A stretch of DNA of 64,000 nt from Suipraeoptans intestinalis (GCF_009696485.1 NZ_VULY01000018.1:1790001-1854000); one strand, 5' to 3'. Counted from the first letter of the stretch, positions 8,501 to 17,920 are shown. Notes: generated from the letters alone by a model not told the origin. Numbers and translations are program-made.

Positions 8501-11049
8501 AATTCAAGGCAAAGGCAAGCGGAACAAAGAAGGACGGAAGTGCATATAAAGAGCAGGAATATGCATATAAAGTGATCCTGGATACCAAGGCGCCGGAGAT
8601 CGTAGATCTGAGTCATGCGGATGGGACGTGGACTTTCCGAATAAAAGAAGAGGGATCCGGAATTCAGGAGCTAAAGCTGTTCTATCAGCAGAACGGGAAA
8701 CGAAAAGAGCTGAATTATGAAAAGAAGGCAGACGGGTATGCGGTAAAACTTCCGGAGGGAGTCTATCCGGAAAGTGTGGAGTTGTCGGTCACAGACAACG
8801 GATTTAACAGTGTCACAGACAGCCTGCATCATCTGGCGCACAAAGAAGAGGGGATGGGAGAAGTTAAGATCCATCCTACGCTGGAAGGAGGAGGGATGCC
8901 AAGGTTTGAGTACCGGATCCTGCGAAAGGAAAATCCGCAGATCGAGATGATCCGAAAAGACAGGCTGCCAGAGGGAGAGTACATTTTACAGGCGCAGGCC
9001 ATCACTCCCTTTAAGCTGGTGGACAAGAGCGGAGGAGTTGCCAAGCTTGTCAATACACAGGATATCCCGTTTTCTATAAAGCAGGGAGAAACGACGCAGG
9101 TAGATCTGGTATTCCGGGAGCTGAAAGCAGGAGAGATCAAACTGAAGCTGGAGGAAGCCAGCAAAACGCGCTATCCCAATTATAAGGATCTGACAGTATG
9201 GGCAGTGGATGTGAAAGACGGAGACACAAAATATCGTCTGGAAAGAAATGACGCCAAAAATACATTTGAGTTGGAACAGGTACCTTATGGAACATACCGG
9301 ATTGAAATAGAAAATCTGGCGGAAGGATTTGCCGGGGTAGTCAAGCGTTACGGAGCGAAAAAAGAGACGATAGATGTGAATTCCTTATATATGTGGGGGA
9401 TGGAGCTGGCCATCGAAGCAGAACAAAAAAGTGATTATCAGATCATACCGGAAACCGTATTTGAAGACGGATCCATGCACACAGTTTCCTATGAATTTTT
9501 GCATGTGGAGAAAAAACAAAAGCATGGGAAAAATGAACTGACCACAGGAGAGTACGAAGTATATCCGGTCCGCATACCGGACGGATATCAGGCAGAGCCC
9601 GAAAAAGCAAGCGTCGTCCTGCGGGAAGATCAGAAAGTACAGACCGTTCGGTTTGTTTTCAAGAAAAAGAAGCATCCTTCAGAAGATCCCAAAATCGGAA
9701 AGGGTGTATTTTTCAAGATAAAGACGGGCGATCCTCAACTGGATCTGGGAGAGAAGCTGCTGATCAAGCTATACCAAAATGGCGAAGAGAAGTACAGTTG
9801 TACCTATGATCCGTCGAAGAAGCATGTGCGTCCATTCATAGGAGAGGTGGCGATGGGAACCTATACGATTCAGGTGGAACAGCTGCCAAAGGGAATCGTT
9901 GTGGAAGGAACTCCTTCTGTTGAAATAAAAGATCCTGACCAATATCAGGAGGCAGAGGTAAAGCTGGTGTGCCCCATTACGGAAGTGATGCCCATATATA
10001 TTGAAACGGGAGTAGAAGAAAATCCCATAGAGGATGAGTGGACAGAGGCGATTCCGCAATATGTCACCGTATGGACCGATGTGATGGAAAAGGGAGAAAG
10101 AAAGCCGTTTCACAAGGTGACGCCTGAATGGATCGAGTTTGAAAAAAATTATCAGGCGGATAAGACAGGAACTTATCACATCCGGGGAAAACTGACTACG
10201 TTGGAAAACGACGGGTTGAGCAATCCAAAACAGCTTCAGGCAGATTTGGAAATCCGGGTGAAAGAGGGAAAATCGGCGCCGGTGCAGCTTACGAAATTAA
10301 AGTATTTGGAGTCTGAGGCAGAACAGGTGCGGGCCGGCGGAAGATATACCGGCGCATCTGCAGAGGAGAAAAGAAAAGCGTATGATGATGCGATTCGGGA
10401 AGCAGAAGAACTGTTGAAAAAGGAAGAGAAGGATCAGACGGCTGTCGATGCGCTTGCAGAACGGATCGAACTGGCCAAAAAGGAACTGGATGGAGAACTC
10501 CAGAAGGAATTATCAGAAACAGGGAAATCCCTGGAAAAAATGGTGAAGGAGGCGGAAGCCGTCAGAGAAACGGAGGCGTATATTTATGCAGAAAAAGCCT
10601 TGCAGACAGCGTATGAAAAAGCGATCCAGGAAGGGGAGGCGGCTTTAAAACAAGGAGGAGACGATCAACAGATGTTGTCGATCCTTTTGAAGATCACAGC
10701 TGCCAAAAACGGACTGAACGGGAAAAAACCGGAACCGGAGCCAAAGCCGGAGCCTAAACCAGAGCCTAAACCGGAGCCAAAGCCGGAGCCTAAACCGGAG
10801 CCTAACCCCAATCCAGGGACAGAGGTGAAGCCGGGAGAGACGGTACAGCCTACAGAACAGCCAAAGGAGAAAAACAAAAAGACAGAAAAGGAAATCCCCG
10901 CAGGGCCTACAGAGCTAACACACAAAAAGAAAGGAGTGAAAACAGGGGACAGAGACGCTGTTGCAGGAAATCTGGCACTTTTTATACTGTCAGGTATCGG
11001 AGCGGTTTTCGGATGGTCAAAAAGAAAAAAGAAGGAGGAACGGTTGTAA
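5590..11049 (+). CDS. Second large cell-envelope subtilisin-like serine protease (S8), 1819 aa
   Basis: Paralogue of the upstream protease, beginning 38 bp after its stop. Signal peptide about 1-27; triad Asp199 (VDSGAD), His263 (DHGQHIAG), Ser602 (SGTSMATPH); oxyanion Asn364 (AAGNEG); PA-like insert about 445-545; FlgD-Ig-like motif SPNQDGKGD. The C-terminal half holds Ig/Cna-B-like segments, two FIVAR-like helical repeats (roughly 1590-1700), a KPEP repeat linker, and a VKTGD sortase-type signal followed by a hydrophobic helix and basic tail, so covalent wall anchoring is likely. The GTG at 5590 is preferred because GGAGAGGTGA lies at a good distance; ATG 5563 in the same frame is the alternative. 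The frame stays open back to 5125 inside the upstream gene, but that stretch is an overlap without domain content. Confidence 0.88.
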   Translation: MKIKRIVCWGLAVVMGVSLAVPTSVRAAEKEKNQGRAEVKEASVNLTKLEEQTKGKIDEKEEVEIFVRLEEKAFTKEAEEGDFDLTTEEGRKKKSAYGDRINQQMVQRLEKRLKPFQVLYTLDLLSVGFRAKTTYENAKEIAKMKEVRHIEIASQYKAAKGGKKAARAKNRMANSLITIESSQIYSKYSGKNQIIAIVDSGADVEHKAFQIPEGFSGKLTKEKVDQFLKGKQKNRGGYINAKFPYVCNYADGGGTNVKTKIDHGQHIAGIIGATEIRMPDKNATKARGIAPDAQLLIMNIATEDDELIKNYTPAIEDAVKLGATAVNLSLGEYAGKVTNANREMGEVIKTAGEAGCILAMAAGNEGAVGSLDHLKPSVFNPDYSTVDTPAVADKSFAVASVENSVSYGGQICLYTDDATVHKRQYSYAFNSNSNRLALGDEKYDLTQLSGEDMKTLATGGAAPDTVQGKMVLLEKSAQVNAASVRKLKHKGAKGILVYNDEEGGNEQFQLFIAVYEGFPIVKVSRAAGESMLEEIKGYSAGVKISFPDEVFDIVKADGGGISDFSSWGLSDEGTFKPEITAPGGDIYSTVFQNEYGFKSGTSMATPHVAAGFALIKQRVDEEFPDLSQTERVSLTKQILMSTAEPKAMAEEGKESVLVSPRHQGAGVMKLQKAVNTKVVVSNTEKDSRNCSVILKDVGEKFDFGVRLENLSQEPLKYRGKIYVNTDQTAEGKFTLKPKKLYEKELEEVEIPAKNTKDVAVSVDIGPYAADLSAEMPNGYFVEGFVVFEDVTGKEATVSIPFAGFKGSWEELPVLEPAIYDRVYDDGQKKPFWYDPILGPAEFTHFKTNLDQKEIIAGTKGTFDIKEREFLPLTLSPNQDGKGDFLQFYGIFLRNYVDPEFYLCEAEGETAGKELEKLSHYTQQNTPYDLGYKACVRPTIPGLVLADTHNTWKFSGVKKTGEAYEDGTYFLKFKAKASGTKKDGSAYKEQEYAYKVILDTKAPEIVDLSHADGTWTFRIKEEGSGIQELKLFYQQNGKRKELNYEKKADGYAVKLPEGVYPESVELSVTDNGFNSVTDSLHHLAHKEEGMGEVKIHPTLEGGGMPRFEYRILRKENPQIEMIRKDRLPEGEYILQAQAITPFKLVDKSGGVAKLVNTQDIPFSIKQGETTQVDLVFRELKAGEIKLKLEEASKTRYPNYKDLTVWAVDVKDGDTKYRLERNDAKNTFELEQVPYGTYRIEIENLAEGFAGVVKRYGAKKETIDVNSLYMWGMELAIEAEQKSDYQIIPETVFEDGSMHTVSYEFLHVEKKQKHGKNELTTGEYEVYPVRIPDGYQAEPEKASVVLREDQKVQTVRFVFKKKKHPSEDPKIGKGVFFKIKTGDPQLDLGEKLLIKLYQNGEEKYSCTYDPSKKHVRPFIGEVAMGTYTIQVEQLPKGIVVEGTPSVEIKDPDQYQEAEVKLVCPITEVMPIYIETGVEENPIEDEWTEAIPQYVTVWTDVMEKGERKPFHKVTPEWIEFEKNYQADKTGTYHIRGKLTTLENDGLSNPKQLQADLEIRVKEGKSAPVQLTKLKYLESEAEQVRAGGRYTGASAEEKRKAYDDAIREAEELLKKEEKDQTAVDALAERIELAKKELDGELQKELSETGKSLEKMVKEAEAVRETEAYIYAEKALQTAYEKAIQEGEAALKQGGDDQQMLSILLKITAAKNGLNGKKPEPEPKPEPKPEPKPEPKPEPKPEPNPNPGTEVKPGETVQPTEQPKEKNKKTEKEIPAGPTELTHKKKGVKTGDRDAVAGNLALFILSGIGAVFGWSKRKKKEERL
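10729..10815 (+). repeat. Pro-Glu-Pro-Lys tandem repeat (cell wall spacer)
   Basis: Repeated 12-nt units encode a KPEP/EPKP tract just before the sortase-type signal of the second protease. Confidence 0.9.
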
Positions 11050-11059
11050 CCATAAAATA

Positions 11060-11102
11060 TTAGCACTCAACTATTGACTTTGCTAACAAAAGTTGTTATA
11101 CT
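11060..11102 (+). promoter_or_regulatory. Sigma-A promoter overlapping a CIRCE-like HrcA operator
   Basis: TTAGCACTC (11060-11068), nine bases, then CTTTGCTAA (11078-11086). The left arm equals the CIRCE consensus and the right arm matches 6 of 9 positions of GAGTGCTAA. The spacing of nine is canonical. A promoter TTGACT (11074-11079), N17, TATACT (11097-11102) starts inside the spacer, so a bound repressor would occlude the -35. This fits HrcA control of the clpB operon. Confidence 0.75.
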
Positions 11103-11133
11103 CCGAATAGAACAAGCGAAAAAGGAGGAAACA

Positions 11134-13716
11134 ATGATGAATATAAATAAGTTTACGCAAAAATCAATGGAAGCCGTTCAAGGCTGTGAGAAAGCTGCAT
11201 TAGAATACGGGCATCAGGAAATCGAGCAGATCCATTTGCTGTGGGCGTTGATCACGCAAGAGGACAGCCTGATCCAGAAGTTACTGCAAAAGATGGGGAT
11301 CGCAAGAGAGCTGGCGGTGCAAAAGATCCAGGAAGCACTTGCCAGACGGCCGAAGGTACAGGGAGGAAACCCTTATATCGGGCAGCATCTGAATAAGACG
11401 CTGATCCACGGCGAGGATGAGGCCAGACAGATGGGAGACAGCTATGTGTCGGTAGAGCACCTGTTTTTGTCCTTGCTGAAGTATGAAGCGGGAGATGCAA
11501 AAGAGGTGCTGAAAGCACTGGGAATCAAAAAAGACGATTTTCTGAAGGTTCTGGCTACAGTGCGGGGGAATCAAAAGGTGACCAGCGATCATCCGGAAGA
11601 TACCTATGACAGTCTGAATAAATATGGGCAGGATCTGGTGGAAAAGGCAAGAGAGCAGGTGCTGGATCCTGTGATCGGGCGGGATGGCGAGATCCGTCAT
11701 CTGATCCGGATCCTGTCCAGAAAGACGAAAAACAATCCGGTATTGATCGGAGAGCCGGGAGTCGGAAAGACGGCGGTGGTAGAAGGTCTGGCGCAGAGGA
11801 TCGTCAGAGGAGACGTGCCGGAAGCACTAAAAGATAAAACCATCTTTTCCCTGGATCTGGGGGCACTGGTAGCGGGAGCCAAATACAGGGGAGAATTTGA
11901 GGAACGTCTGAAGGCGGTGCTGGAAGAAGTCAAAGGAAGCGAAGGAAGGATCCTCCTGTTTATTGATGAGCTGCATACCATAGTGGGAGCCGGAAAGACG
12001 GACGGCGCCATGGATGCCGGCAATATGCTAAAGCCAATGCTGGCAAGGGGAGAGCTGCACTGTATCGGAGCCACCACACTGGATGAATACAGACAGTACA
12101 TTGAAAAAGATGCGGCGCTGGAAAGAAGATTCCAGCCTGTCATGGTGGATGAACCTACGGTGGAGGACGCTATCTCTATTCTGAGAGGGCTGAAGGAACG
12201 GTACGAAGTGTTCCATGGGGTCAAGATCACGGACGGGGCGCTGGTGGCGGCCGCCGTATTGTCCCACCGTTACATTTCAGATCGGTTTTTGCCGGACAAG
12301 GCCATCGATCTGGTAGACGAGGCCTGCGCCCTGATCAAGACGGAGTTGGATTCTATGCCTGCGGAGCTGGATGAGTTGCAGCGAAAGATCATGCAGCTGG
12401 AGATCGAAGAAGCGGCGCTGAAAAAAGAGGAAGACCGGTTAAGTAAGGAAAGACTGGAGATTCTGCAGAAAGAGCTGGCGCAGCTGAAAGAAGAGTTTGC
12501 AGGAAAAAAGGCAAAATGGGATAACGAGAAGCAGGCTATCGGAAAAGTCCAGAAGATGAGGGAAGAGATCGAGCAGGTAAATCAGGAGATCGAAAAAGCA
12601 AGGAATACCTACGATCTGGAAAAGGCGGCGCAGCTTCAGTACGGACGGCTTCCTCAGCTGGAAAAAGAACTGCGGGAGGAAGAGGAAAGAACCCGGGAGG
12701 ATGAAGAAACCCTGGTACACGAATGTGTGACCGACGAAGAGATCGGAAGGATCATATCCAGATGGACAGGGATCCCGGTAGAGCGGTTAAATGAGAGTGA
12801 AAGAAACAAGATCCTCCATCTGGCGGACGAACTGCACAAAAGAGTGATCGGACAGGAAGAAGGAGTGACCCTGGTGACAGAAGCCATCCTGCGGTCCAAG
12901 GCGGGGATCAAGGATCCCTCCAAGCCGATCGGATCTTTCCTGTTTCTGGGGCCTACCGGTGTGGGAAAAACAGAGCTTGCCAAGGCGCTGGCCCAAAGCC
13001 TGTTTGACGACGAAGCCAACATGGTGCGGATCGATATGAGCGAATACATGGAGAAGCATTCGGTATCCAGACTGATCGGAGCGCCTCCGGGATATGTGGG
13101 ATATGATGAAGGAGGTCAGCTGACAGAGGCCGTCCGGAGAAAACCGTATTCGGTGGTGCTGTTTGATGAGGTGGAAAAGGCGCATCCGGATGTGTTCCAT
13201 GTACTGCTGCAGGTGCTGGACGACGGCCGGATCACAGACTCCCAGGGAAGAACGGTGGACTTTAAAAATACGATCCTGATTATGACGTCCAATATTGGTT
13301 CTACCTATCTCTTAGAAGGGATCGATGAAGCAGGCACTCTGAAAAAGGAAAGTGAACAGGCGGTTATGGAAGAGCTGCGTCTGCATTTTCGACCGGAATT
13401 TTTAAACCGTCTGGATGAGGTGATCCTCTTTAAGCCATTGACGAAGGAGATGATTTATGACATTATTGACTTGTTGATCAAAGATGTAAATGACAGATTA
13501 AAGGAAAAAGAGATCTCTATCCGACTGACTCCGCAGGCAAAGCAGTGCATTGTAGAGGGAGGATATGATCCCAACTACGGCGCAAGACCATTGAAACGGT
13601 ATCTGCAGAAACATGTAGAGACTCTGGCGGCCAGACTGATGCTCCAGGGAGAGATCGGAGCAGAAGAAGTCATTGTCATTGATGAGGAAGACGGCAGGCT
13701 AGTGGCAAGGAGATAG
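11134..13716 (+). CDS. clpB: ATP-dependent chaperone/disaggregase ClpB
   Basis: HSP100 disaggregase, 860 aa, the usual ClpB length. N-terminal Clp_N double repeat (about 1-150), first AAA+ module with Walker A GEPGVGKT at 206-213, a long charged coiled-coil middle domain (about 405-530) that distinguishes ClpB from ClpC and ClpA, second AAA+ module with GPTGVGKT at 606-613, and the ClpB small C-terminal domain. It rescues aggregated proteins with DnaK. The start ATG 11134 follows AAAGGAGGAA; an upstream in-frame start at 11074 is rejected because it lies within the -35 element. The CIRCE-like promoter indicates heat-shock control. It ends 4 bp before dinB. Confidence 0.95.
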   Translation: MMNINKFTQKSMEAVQGCEKAALEYGHQEIEQIHLLWALITQEDSLIQKLLQKMGIARELAVQKIQEALARRPKVQGGNPYIGQHLNKTLIHGEDEARQMGDSYVSVEHLFLSLLKYEAGDAKEVLKALGIKKDDFLKVLATVRGNQKVTSDHPEDTYDSLNKYGQDLVEKAREQVLDPVIGRDGEIRHLIRILSRKTKNNPVLIGEPGVGKTAVVEGLAQRIVRGDVPEALKDKTIFSLDLGALVAGAKYRGEFEERLKAVLEEVKGSEGRILLFIDELHTIVGAGKTDGAMDAGNMLKPMLARGELHCIGATTLDEYRQYIEKDAALERRFQPVMVDEPTVEDAISILRGLKERYEVFHGVKITDGALVAAAVLSHRYISDRFLPDKAIDLVDEACALIKTELDSMPAELDELQRKIMQLEIEEAALKKEEDRLSKERLEILQKELAQLKEEFAGKKAKWDNEKQAIGKVQKMREEIEQVNQEIEKARNTYDLEKAAQLQYGRLPQLEKELREEEERTREDEETLVHECVTDEEIGRIISRWTGIPVERLNESERNKILHLADELHKRVIGQEEGVTLVTEAILRSKAGIKDPSKPIGSFLFLGPTGVGKTELAKALAQSLFDDEANMVRIDMSEYMEKHSVSRLIGAPPGYVGYDEGGQLTEAVRRKPYSVVLFDEVEKAHPDVFHVLLQVLDDGRITDSQGRTVDFKNTILIMTSNIGSTYLLEGIDEAGTLKKESEQAVMEELRLHFRPEFLNRLDEVILFKPLTKEMIYDIIDLLIKDVNDRLKEKEISIRLTPQAKQCIVEGGYDPNYGARPLKRYLQKHVETLAARLMLQGEIGAEEVIVIDEEDGRLVARR

Positions 13717-13720
13717 GACC

Positions 13721-14947
13721 GTGTCAATCATATTTCACGTGGATGTAAATTCTGCATTTCTTAGCTGGAGTGCACTGGAGGAACTGAAAAAAGGGGAAGA
13801 AGTGGACTTGCGAGAAGTCCCTTCCATTGTAGGGGGCGATCAGAGCACCAGACATGGAGTGGTACTGGCCAAATCCCTTCCTGCCAGGAAATACGGCATT
13901 CACACAGGGGAACCTGTGGTGAATGCCTTTCGTAAGTGTCCGGATCTGCAGACGGTTGCACCGGATCATGAAACCTACAGACGCTACAGCCGGAAACTGA
14001 TGTCCTTTTTGCAGGAGTTTATTTCGGATCTGGAACCGGTCAGCATTGACGAGTGTTATCTGGATGCAACGGAGTTTTCGGAAGGCTTTGAAACGCCGGT
14101 GGAAGCAGCCGCCTTTTTGAAAGACAGGGTAAAAGAAACCTTCGGATTTACGGTAAATGTGGGAGTGTCCACCAACAAGCTTCTGGCAAAGATGGCGTCG
14201 GACTTTGAAAAGCCGGACAAGGTGCATACGCTGTTTCCGGAGGAGATCCAAAAGAAAATGTGGAAGCTTTCTGTAAGAGAGCTGTTTATGGCGGGAAGAG
14301 CCAGTACGGAAGTATTGAAAAAGCTGGAGATTTCTACCATCGGTCAGCTGGCGCAGGCGGATCCGGTGCTTCTGGAATCCCATCTGAAAAGCCACGGGCG
14401 CAGACTGTGGGAGTTTGCCAATGGAGTGGATACGTCGCCGCTACAGACAGAAAGGCAGGCAGCCAAGGGGGTCGGAAACTCCGTGACCCTCCCGGAAGAC
14501 CTGAAGACGCAGGAGGAACTGTTTCCGGTACTGTTAAGCCTTTCCCGCAAAGTCGGGAAACGGCTGTCCGGGGCAGGACAAAAGGCGCTGGCTCTTAGCG
14601 TAGAGATCAAGTATTATAATTTTGAGACCAGCTCCCATCAGAAGCCTTTGGAAACGGCAACGGACGATCCCATGGTTCTTTATAAGGCGGCGACGGGGCT
14701 GTTTTTGGAACGGTGGAACGGGAAACCGGTGCGGCTTCTGGGAGTCCGGAGCATGAAGCTGGTCAGCGGGAGGGAGCCCAGGCAGATGAGCCTGTTTGAG
14801 CGGGAGGTCTGGCGAAGCCCGCAGCGGGAACGGCTGGAAAAAGATATGAAAAAGCTTCAGAAAACATACGGGGAACAGGTTCTTGCAAAAGGATTTCGAA
14901 AAACAGGAAAGAGAGGGGAAGAGATATATGAAGAGAGGAATCGGTAG
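13721..14947 (+). CDS. dinB: Y-family DNA polymerase IV (DinB-like)
   Basis: Error-prone translesion polymerase, 408 aa. Palm motifs are intact: DVNSAFLSW with Asp8, and SIDECYLD with catalytic Asp110-Glu111; the region continues through thumb (HhH-like KKLEISTIGQLA) and little-finger domains. GTG start at 13721 with AAGGAGAT five bases upstream. Only 4 bp separate it from clpB and it overlaps the next gene by 20 bp, so it is probably co-transcribed from the CIRCE-like promoter. No LexA-type box was seen immediately upstream. The short tail after the little finger shows no clear clamp-binding motif, though MSLFE near the C-terminus could serve. Confidence 0.93.
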   Translation: MSIIFHVDVNSAFLSWSALEELKKGEEVDLREVPSIVGGDQSTRHGVVLAKSLPARKYGIHTGEPVVNAFRKCPDLQTVAPDHETYRRYSRKLMSFLQEFISDLEPVSIDECYLDATEFSEGFETPVEAAAFLKDRVKETFGFTVNVGVSTNKLLAKMASDFEKPDKVHTLFPEEIQKKMWKLSVRELFMAGRASTEVLKKLEISTIGQLAQADPVLLESHLKSHGRRLWEFANGVDTSPLQTERQAAKGVGNSVTLPEDLKTQEELFPVLLSLSRKVGKRLSGAGQKALALSVEIKYYNFETSSHQKPLETATDDPMVLYKAATGLFLERWNGKPVRLLGVRSMKLVSGREPRQMSLFEREVWRSPQRERLEKDMKKLQKTYGEQVLAKGFRKTGKRGEEIYEERNR

Positions 14948-15815
14948 CATAGACTGGAAGGAGCTGGGAATAGATATTGGGGTAGATATCCTGGCTGGAA
15001 TTTTTATTGCGGCGGGAATCTACAATTTTGCCCTGCGGGCCAATTTCCCTGTGGCGGGATTTTCGGGACTGGCCATTGTGATGTACCACCTTTGGAAGAT
15101 CCCGGTGGGAGCGGCGACCCTGCTCTTAAATGTGCCGGTATCGATCTTTTGTTATAGGTATTTGGGAAAAGCCTTCTTTTTTAAGTCGGTAAAAAGTATG
15201 CTGATCACCTCTGCCATTATGGATTATGTAGCGCCTCTGTTTCCGGTATATCAGGGAAGCCGGCTTTTGGCCGCTCTTTGTATGGGAGTCTTGGCAGGAA
15301 TCGGCTATTCTATTGTATTTATGAGAGCATCTTCTACCGGAGGACAGGATTTCATCAGCGTGGCCATCCGCAAGCTGAAGCCCCATATCACGCTGGGACT
15401 GATCACCTTTGTGCTGGATGTGATCACCATCGTCATAGGAACGGTGGTAGTGTTTAAAGATGTAGACGGGCTGATCTACGGAGTGATCGTAACGTATCTC
15501 ATGGCCATTGTAATGGACAGGATCCTGTATGGAATCGATGAAGGAAAGATGACGCTGATCGTGACGGAGCATGGTAGGGAGATCGCAAGAAAGATCGACG
15601 AGTGTTCCGGGCGGGGAGCTACCATCCTGAGAGGACAGGGAACCTTTTCCGGGGAAGAAAAGGACGTGGTCATGTGCGCCTGCAACAACAAGCAGATGTA
15701 CACCATCAAGAAGGCGGTGCATAAGGTGGATCCCAAGGCCTTTACCATCATTATGGAATCCAACGAGGTGGTGGGAGAAGGGTTCAAGGAGGACAGCAAG
15801 GATCTGAACTTTTAG
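14928..15815 (+). CDS. YitT family membrane protein (DUF161/DUF2179)
   Basis: Integral membrane protein, 295 aa. Five or six hydrophobic helices in the first about 200 residues include the family-typical glycine-rich segments and RASSTGGQDFIS; a soluble DUF2179 domain follows at about 215-290 (RGATILRGQGTFSG, then the CACNNKQ region). Role unresolved in the family. ATG 14928 has GAGGGGAA upstream and overlaps the 3' end of dinB by 20 bp, suggesting translational coupling. The upstream in-frame ATG at 14883 lies deeper within dinB and would add a charged, non-homologous leader. Confidence 0.9.
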   Translation: MKRGIGSIDWKELGIDIGVDILAGIFIAAGIYNFALRANFPVAGFSGLAIVMYHLWKIPVGAATLLLNVPVSIFCYRYLGKAFFFKSVKSMLITSAIMDYVAPLFPVYQGSRLLAALCMGVLAGIGYSIVFMRASSTGGQDFISVAIRKLKPHITLGLITFVLDVITIVIGTVVVFKDVDGLIYGVIVTYLMAIVMDRILYGIDEGKMTLIVTEHGREIARKIDECSGRGATILRGQGTFSGEEKDVVMCACNNKQMYTIKKAVHKVDPKAFTIIMESNEVVGEGFKEDSKDLNF

Positions 15816-15862
15816 ACAGGAATAGCAGAAATGGAAGCCGGCAAAGGAGGGCGGCCTTCGGG

Positions 15863-15891
15863 TTGACAATCCCGGGGGATTAGGCTAGAGT
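15863..15891 (+). promoter_or_regulatory. Promoter of the ATP-grasp/racemase/Mur-ligase operon
   Basis: TTGACA (15863-15868), 17-bp spacer, TAGAGT (15886-15891), about 105 bp before the first start codon. The -35 is perfect and the -10 matches 4 of 6. The leader contains a small GCGGA/TCCGC hairpin near 15961. This sets the three downstream genes apart from the clpB operon. Confidence 0.65.
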
Positions 15892-15996
15892 AAATCCTGT
15901 AAACAAAGAGCGGAAGCTGTCTGCGGACAAAAGGCTTCAAACAGGAGATTCCGGACAAGGGCGGATGTCCGCAACGAGTAAAGTGAGGAAAAAACC

Positions 15997-17208
15997 ATGG
16001 AATTTAAAAACAGAGAATTTGTTCCCGTTATTTTCGGAGGGGATATCAATACCTACAGTGTGGCGAGGGCGTTTTACGAAGAATATCAGGTGCAGACCTA
16101 TGTGTTCGGCAAATATCTTTCCGGCCCCAGCTATGAAAGCAGGATCACCATCTATCAGGCAGATCCCCAGATCGAGACGGACGAGAAGGTGATCGCGGCG
16201 CTGAACGGACTGGCGGAAAAATTCCCGGATAAAAGGGTGATCGCTTTCGGGGCGGGAGATACCTATATCAATCTCCTAAGCAAGAATAAGAAGCAGTTGA
16301 AAGAGAATGTGATTGTTCCTTATATCGACTTTGAAATGATGGATCGTCTCCAAAGAAAAGACTTTTTCTACGACCTGTGTGAAAAAAATGGAGTGGATTA
16401 CCCGGACACCATTGTATACACGCCGGACATGGGTCTGGATTTTGCCATGGAGTTTTCTTATCCGGTGATCCTGAAGCCGTCAGAAAGCGTGACCTACTGG
16501 CACCATCCCTTTGAAGGCCAGGAAAAGATCTTCTACATTCAAAACAGGAAGGAACTGGAAGCTGCTATCCAAAAGACCTATGAGGCAGGCTATGAGAGCC
16601 CTATGATCATCCAGGATACGATTCCCGGAAGCGATGAGAGCATGTATGTGCTGACCTCCTATTCCAACCGGGAAGGTCAGGTGGTCATGATGTGTCTGGG
16701 GCATGTGCTTTTGGAGGAACACGGTCCCATTGCCAGAGGAAATCATGCGCTGATCATTACGGAAGAGAATGAGACTTTGATGAAGCAGGCAAAGAAGCTG
16801 CTGGAAGATATGCATTATGTAGGGTTTTCCAATTTTGATATCAAATACGACAGCAGAGACGGAAAATACAAGTTTTTTGAGATCAACACCAGACAGGGAA
16901 GAAGCAACTATTATGTGACTGGATCAGGGTTCAATGTAGCCAGATATGTGGTGGAGGATTATATTTATCAGAAGGAGCAGCCGCTGAAGCTGTCGAAAGA
17001 TCCTCATCTGTGGATGGTGATTCCGCGAAAAGTGGCGTTTCGTTATGTAAAAGAAGAAAAAAACAAAGAGGCCATGCGTCGGCTGATCCGGGAAAAGAAG
17101 GTGGTCAACCCGGTATTTATGAAAGGAGACGGAAAGCTGTCAAGACTGTACCGGCTGTTCCGGACGCATATGAGCCATTTTGTAAAATACAAAAAATATT
17201 ACAGCTAA
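15997..17208 (+). CDS. ATP-grasp carboxylate-amine ligase (candidate D-amino acid ligase on peptidoglycan precursors)
   Basis: 403 aa. An N-terminal Rossmann-like part begins FVPVIFGGDINTYSVAR. The central ATP-grasp fold has the lysine strand YPVILKPSES near 155, the clamp region MIIQDTIPGSDESM, and the metal-binding strand FFEINTRQGRSN near 300. The family joins a carboxylate, activated as acyl phosphate, to an amine. The size and the adjacent aspartate/glutamate racemase recall the Enterococcus/Lactobacillus D-aspartate ligase (Asl) pairing, which adds D-Asp to the stem-peptide Lys. Here a MurE-like ligase follows as well. The substrate assignment is inference from context; other amino-acid ligases share the fold. 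ATG 15997 has GTGAGGA eight bases upstream. Confidence 0.8.
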   Translation: MEFKNREFVPVIFGGDINTYSVARAFYEEYQVQTYVFGKYLSGPSYESRITIYQADPQIETDEKVIAALNGLAEKFPDKRVIAFGAGDTYINLLSKNKKQLKENVIVPYIDFEMMDRLQRKDFFYDLCEKNGVDYPDTIVYTPDMGLDFAMEFSYPVILKPSESVTYWHHPFEGQEKIFYIQNRKELEAAIQKTYEAGYESPMIIQDTIPGSDESMYVLTSYSNREGQVVMMCLGHVLLEEHGPIARGNHALIITEENETLMKQAKKLLEDMHYVGFSNFDIKYDSRDGKYKFFEINTRQGRSNYYVTGSGFNVARYVVEDYIYQKEQPLKLSKDPHLWMVIPRKVAFRYVKEEKNKEAMRRLIREKKVVNPVFMKGDGKLSRLYRLFRTHMSHFVKYKKYYS

Positions 17209-17218
17209 TGAGGTAAAT

Positions 17219-17920
17219 ATGAGGAAAAAGCTAGGAATCATAGGAGGCATGGGACCGGAAGCTACCAGCTTCTTTTATCAGGAGATCATAGCGCATACGG
17301 TGGCGGAAAGGGACCAGGATCACCTGGATATGGTGATCCTGAACCATTCTTCCATGCCGGACAGGACAAAAGCCATCCTGTCGGGGGATCACAAAGAGAT
17401 TCTGGAAGCGCTGATCAAAGACGCCAGGGATCTGGAGTATATGGGCGCTGCACACATAGCGGTTCCCTGCAATACTTCCCATTATTTTCTGGATCAAGTG
17501 CAGAAGGAAGTAGGGATTCCGATTCTCCATATGGTGAGGAAAAGTGCAGAATATGCGGCAAAAGAGATGATGCCGGGAGGTAAGGTGGGGATCCTGGGAA
17601 CGGAAGGGACCATACAGTCGGGAATCTACCACAGAGAATGCCGGATGGCAGGGATAGAACCGGTGACGGTGCCGGAGGATCTGCAGGCGGGGATTACCAG
17701 CCTGATTTATGAAGACGTAAAGGGCGGCAGGACGCCGGACGGCAGAAAGCTGGAGAATGCACTTTCTTATCTCCGGGAGAAAGGATGCGAAAAAGTGATC
17801 CTTGCCTGTACCGAATTGTCCGTATTCCAAAAAAAGGAAGGAACCTCCCAGGTCTGTCTGGATGCGATGGACGTGCTGGTAAGAGAGGCGATCCTGGCAT
17901 CGGGAGCAGAGTACCGGTAG
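17219..17920 (+). CDS. Aspartate/glutamate racemase family protein
   Basis: Cofactor-independent racemase, 233 aa, the usual length. Begins with the family signature LGIIGGMGPEAT. The two catalytic cysteines are present: Cys84 in VPCNTSH and Cys197 in LACTELS, both needed for two-base proton transfer. An aspartate racemase is favoured over MurI because of the GGMGP start and NHSSMPDRT segment, but specificity cannot be read from sequence. It lies 10 bp after the ATP-grasp gene and 29 bp before the Mur ligase, so the three probably form one operon, with the racemase supplying a D-amino acid to the ligase. Confidence 0.88.
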   Translation: MRKKLGIIGGMGPEATSFFYQEIIAHTVAERDQDHLDMVILNHSSMPDRTKAILSGDHKEILEALIKDARDLEYMGAAHIAVPCNTSHYFLDQVQKEVGIPILHMVRKSAEYAAKEMMPGGKVGILGTEGTIQSGIYHRECRMAGIEPVTVPEDLQAGITSLIYEDVKGGRTPDGRKLENALSYLREKGCEKVILACTELSVFQKKEGTSQVCLDAMDVLVREAILASGAEYR

